NCBI GenBank assembly: GCA_964463145.1
Contig: CAYXBG010000086.1
Span: 1 to 7,107, forward strand
Length of the DNA stretch: 7,107 bases
DNA from: CAYXBG01 sp964463145
GTDB taxonomy: Bacteria; Acidobacteriota; UBA6911; RPQK01; CBDAPI01
Direction of reading: 5' to 3'
Part shown: one piece after another, positions 6,849 to 7,107 of the stretch
Numbering within the stretch: position 1 is the stretch's first letter
How the letters are laid out: every line of letters begins with the position of its first letter
The notes under the pieces: model-generated
The model's database searches: none
What the model saw: only the letters and a program-made list of their open reading frames with translations
What the model was told of the DNA's origin: nothing
Translations under genes and position numbers: made by a program

Positions 6849-7107
6849 CTAATGTTTTACTTGCCTTGATAGGCGAGCCCCTAATGTATCGTCCTGACAT
6901 TTCGGACGAATGCAGAAGGAATATCCGATCCAGATAAAGATAATCCCGAAGAGCTCACCTACGTATAGAGATTCAACGGAACCTGCCTTAGCCATCCCCC
7001 CCCCAATACCGGGTAGTAAAGCGCCGAAGGCTATTAGAGCATTTCCTATTGCTCTATTAGAGTTCCCGCCTAGACGGCGAGCAAAACTCCAAGCACTCCA
7101 TGCAGCT
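6849..7107 (-). CDS. Unrecognised integral membrane protein, C-terminal fragment (truncated by window edge)
   Basis: Reading the minus strand from 7106 gives 85 open codons ending at TAG (6851-6849); the N-terminus lies outside the window. I do not recognise the family. Numbering within the fragment, two hydrophobic segments are visible: about 19-39 (AIGNALIAFGALLPGIGGG and onward) and about 47-66 (LYVGELFGIIFIWIGYSFCI). The first is preceded by a basic stretch (FARRLGGNSNR), and the tail after the second is also rich in Arg and Lys (IRPKCQDDTLGARLSRQVKH), so by the positive-inside rule the C-terminus is probably cytoplasmic. That this is a real gene is supported by the coherent membrane-protein composition and by the stop lying 54 nt before the peptidase gene on the same strand, compatible with an operon. 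The Gly-Gly-Gly at 35-37 is encoded by a run of nine G (C9 at 6996-7004 on the plus strand). Confidence 0.65.
   Translation of the reverse strand, partial: AAWSAWSFARRLGGNSNRAIGNALIAFGALLPGIGGGMAKAGSVESLYVGELFGIIFIWIGYSFCIRPKCQDDTLGARLSRQVKH
6996..7004. repeat. C9/G9 mononucleotide tract inside the membrane-protein gene
   Basis: Nine consecutive C on the plus strand read as three GGG glycine codons in the minus-strand gene. The frame is open on both sides of the tract as given. G/C runs of this length are prone to slipped-strand mispairing and to sequencing or assembly length errors, so either a contingency site or an error hotspot is conceivable. No other homopolymer of G or C this long was noticed in the window. 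Confidence 0.6.

Noticed and set aside
1..7107. Search for a novel system: CRISPR-like repeats, transposase or integrase genes, toxin-antitoxin pairs, tRNAs, riboswitches.
   Set aside because: None was seen. All the larger genes belong to recognisable families, and the non-coding gaps are short and lack repeated units.

Overview
The window looks like chromosomal DNA from an environmental Gram-negative bacterium. The best guess is the Planctomycetota/Verrucomicrobiota group or a similar lineage such as Acidobacteriota. The main evidence is a pair of exported PQQ-like beta-propeller proteins. One begins its mature part with the WPAWRG...DGVSEET signature, the other with MFGGTPSRNMVS, and both styles are abundant in those phyla. 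Three genes encode N-terminal export signals, and Shine-Dalgarno sequences are weak or absent at several starts. No taxonomic marker gene is present, so the placement is inference.

Layout, left to right. (1) 1-362, minus: the N-terminal 120 codons of an aldo/keto reductase of the YajO-like type, cut by the window edge. (2) 363-515: a divergent intergenic region with a perfect 8-bp-arm inverted repeat. (3) 516-1082, plus: DNA-3-methyladenine glycosylase I (Tag) with complete zinc and active-site residues. (4) 1083-1254: non-coding leader with a candidate promoter. (5) 1255-3432 and 3442-4890, plus: two secreted PQQ-like beta-propeller proteins 9 nt apart, almost certainly one transcript. The first carries an extra Ig-like segment and a C-terminal jelly-roll-like domain. 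(6) 4902-6794, minus: an M61-family metallopeptidase with a C-terminal PDZ domain, convergent with the propeller pair and only 11 nt from it. (7) 6849-7107, minus: the C-terminal 85 codons of an unrecognised membrane protein, cut by the right edge and 54 nt upstream of the peptidase gene.

How the genes fit together: the two propellers are paralogues that share colinear blades and are probably expressed together outside the cytoplasmic membrane. Neither has the vicinal cysteine pair of true methanol-dehydrogenase-type quinoproteins, so a scaffold or binding role is at least as likely as an enzymatic one. The M61 peptidase is probably also exported. Tag (alkylation repair) and the aldo/keto reductase are cytoplasmic and have no evident link to the rest.

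No mobile element, CRISPR array, RNA gene, defence system or biosynthetic cluster was seen. The window reads as ordinary housekeeping and accessory chromosome. The points worth a second look are the propeller tandem, two inverted repeats in promoter regions, a G9 tract in the membrane-protein gene, and some start-codon choices.
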